DNA from: Oscillospiraceae bacterium
Lineage (GTDB): Bacteria; Bacillota; Clostridia; Oscillospirales; Ruminococcaceae
Assembly: GCA_009780025.1 (NCBI GenBank)
Contig: WRAV01000012.1
Location: forward strand, 1-52,490
DNA length: 52,490 nucleotides
Direction: 5' to 3'
Shown here: in pieces, positions 51,960 through 52,490 of the stretch
Layout of the letters: each line of letters begins with the position of its first letter
How positions within the stretch are numbered: the first letter of the stretch is position 1
The notes under the pieces: generated by a model
Seen by the model: the letters and a program-made list of their open reading frames with translations, nothing else
The model's database searches: none
Told to the model about the DNA's origin: nothing
Translations under genes and position numbers: made by a program

Positions 51960-52113
51960 TGCAAAGAACGCTCCCTCCGGCGCGTTGCGCCACTTCTCTC
52001 CCAGAGGGAGGCTGCCCTACATCATCAGTCCCCCTCCCAGAGGGGGAGGCAGCAAGGCTGCGGGGAAGTGACTTTTACGCAACCTGCTTTTGTAGGGGAC
52101 GTGGTTCCGTGCC
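51960..52113. repeat. Cluster of intergenic palindromic repeats
   Basis: CTCCCTCC...GGCGCG...GAGGGAGG (about 51971-52013) and CCCCCTCCCAGAGGGGGAGG (52029-52048) are G/C-rich inverted repeats of a kind scattered in Clostridia. GTAGGGGACG... (52092-52113) is a weak member of the GTAGGG/CCCTAC palindrome family. No gene is seen in the last 600 bp of the window. Confidence 0.55.
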
Positions 52114-52139
52114 AGTCTAGGTTTGCCGTGGTGCCTGCT

Positions 52140-52461
52140 GTAGGGGCCGCGCCCCTGCGCGGCCCGCTAGTTTCCAGTGGCGTTCCGTGCGTGGCACTGA
52201 AGTCCAAGGTCAAGACCAAATATAGAATCAGCCTGCGGGCTGGGCATATTGTACCGCTCGTGCCGCGGAGGCACTTACTTTTCTTTGTCTCGCCAAAGAA
52301 GAAGTAAGCAAAAGAAAGGCGACTGGGGGAGGACCGGGTTTGCTCCAAGTTCAGTCGCAAACAACTTCCCCAGACCCCCTCTGGTAGGTCAAGGACAGGT
52401 TAGTGGGGGCGGTAGGTTTGCGGACGGACGATACAGCTCCGCGGCCAACGTGTTTGTCAAC
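52140..52461 (-). repeat. Structured dispersed repeat, copy 3
   Basis: Read on the minus strand it begins TTGACAA (52455-52461) and keeps the order of copy 1: the outer stem (CTGGGGAAG 52365-52373 with CTCCCCCAG 52323-52331), an inner stem GTTTGC (52357-52362) with GCAAAC (52338-52343), the CTTACTT hairpin (52273-52308) and the terminal palindrome with GTAGGGG at 52140. The inner stem differs from copy 1 on both arms but still pairs. Confidence 0.75.
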
Positions 52462-52490
52462 AATAGCACAGTCAGCAGCGAACACCTCAT

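Overview
The window looks like a chromosomal segment of a GC-rich member of the class Clostridia, probably an Oscillospiraceae/Ruminococcaceae-like gut anaerobe. Supporting signs are the gene set and order (plsX-rnc-elp3-smc-ftsY, topA-trmFO, infC-rpmI-rplT, the ecfA1/ecfA2/ecfT-truA cluster, fabH-G-F-Z-acpP), strong AGGAGG ribosome sites, frequent TTG and GTG starts, a Spo0A-type regulator and an Agr-type locus. There are no rRNA genes, transposases, prophage genes or CRISPR arrays. One tRNA gene, tRNA-Lys(TTT), is present.

From 0.4 to 30 kb almost everything is on the minus strand and is housekeeping. In transcription order: ruvC-ruvA, two small membrane-anchored proteins, ruvB; glmM, a SAM methyltransferase and a ferredoxin-type membrane protein; ecfA1, a zinc-ribbon protein, a Cse60-like small protein, ecfA2, ecfT and truA; a DUF5711-like protein and cvpA; infC-rpmI-rplT with its own promoter and a structured leader; an rRNA methyltransferase, dprA, topA, trmFO, plsX, rnc, an Elp3-like radical SAM protein, a HicBA-like toxin-antitoxin pair, smc, a cyclophilin lipoprotein, ftsY and rdgB.

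From 30.2 to 33.6 kb lies an AT-richer island with the most interesting content: a translationally coupled operon of a Spo0A-type response regulator, AgrB and a cysteine-free AgrD-like peptide, facing a GHKL (AgrC-type) sensor kinase. It reads as an Agr quorum-sensing circuit in which the usual LytTR regulator is replaced by a Spo0A-type one, and the expected thiolactone cysteine is missing from the peptide. Two 0A-box-like motifs 31 bp apart precede the operon.

From 33.6 to 46 kb come an ECF-type sigma/anti-sigma pair, a Na/Pi cotransporter, a zincin, a receiver-only response regulator with its kinase, a small alarmone synthetase, and the fatty-acid genes. fabD diverges from fabH-fabG-fabF-fabZ-acpP through overlapping, face-to-face promoters with tandem operator-like repeats. 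A cold-shock gene follows.

The last part holds a degenerate P-type-ATPase-like membrane protein with a coupled small membrane protein, rlmB, a short membrane protein and an OGG1-type glycosylase. Three copies of a roughly 260-330 bp structured repeat lie at both ends and at 46.3 kb. Many short palindromes ending in CCCTAC are scattered in between, and several of them supply gene stop codons.
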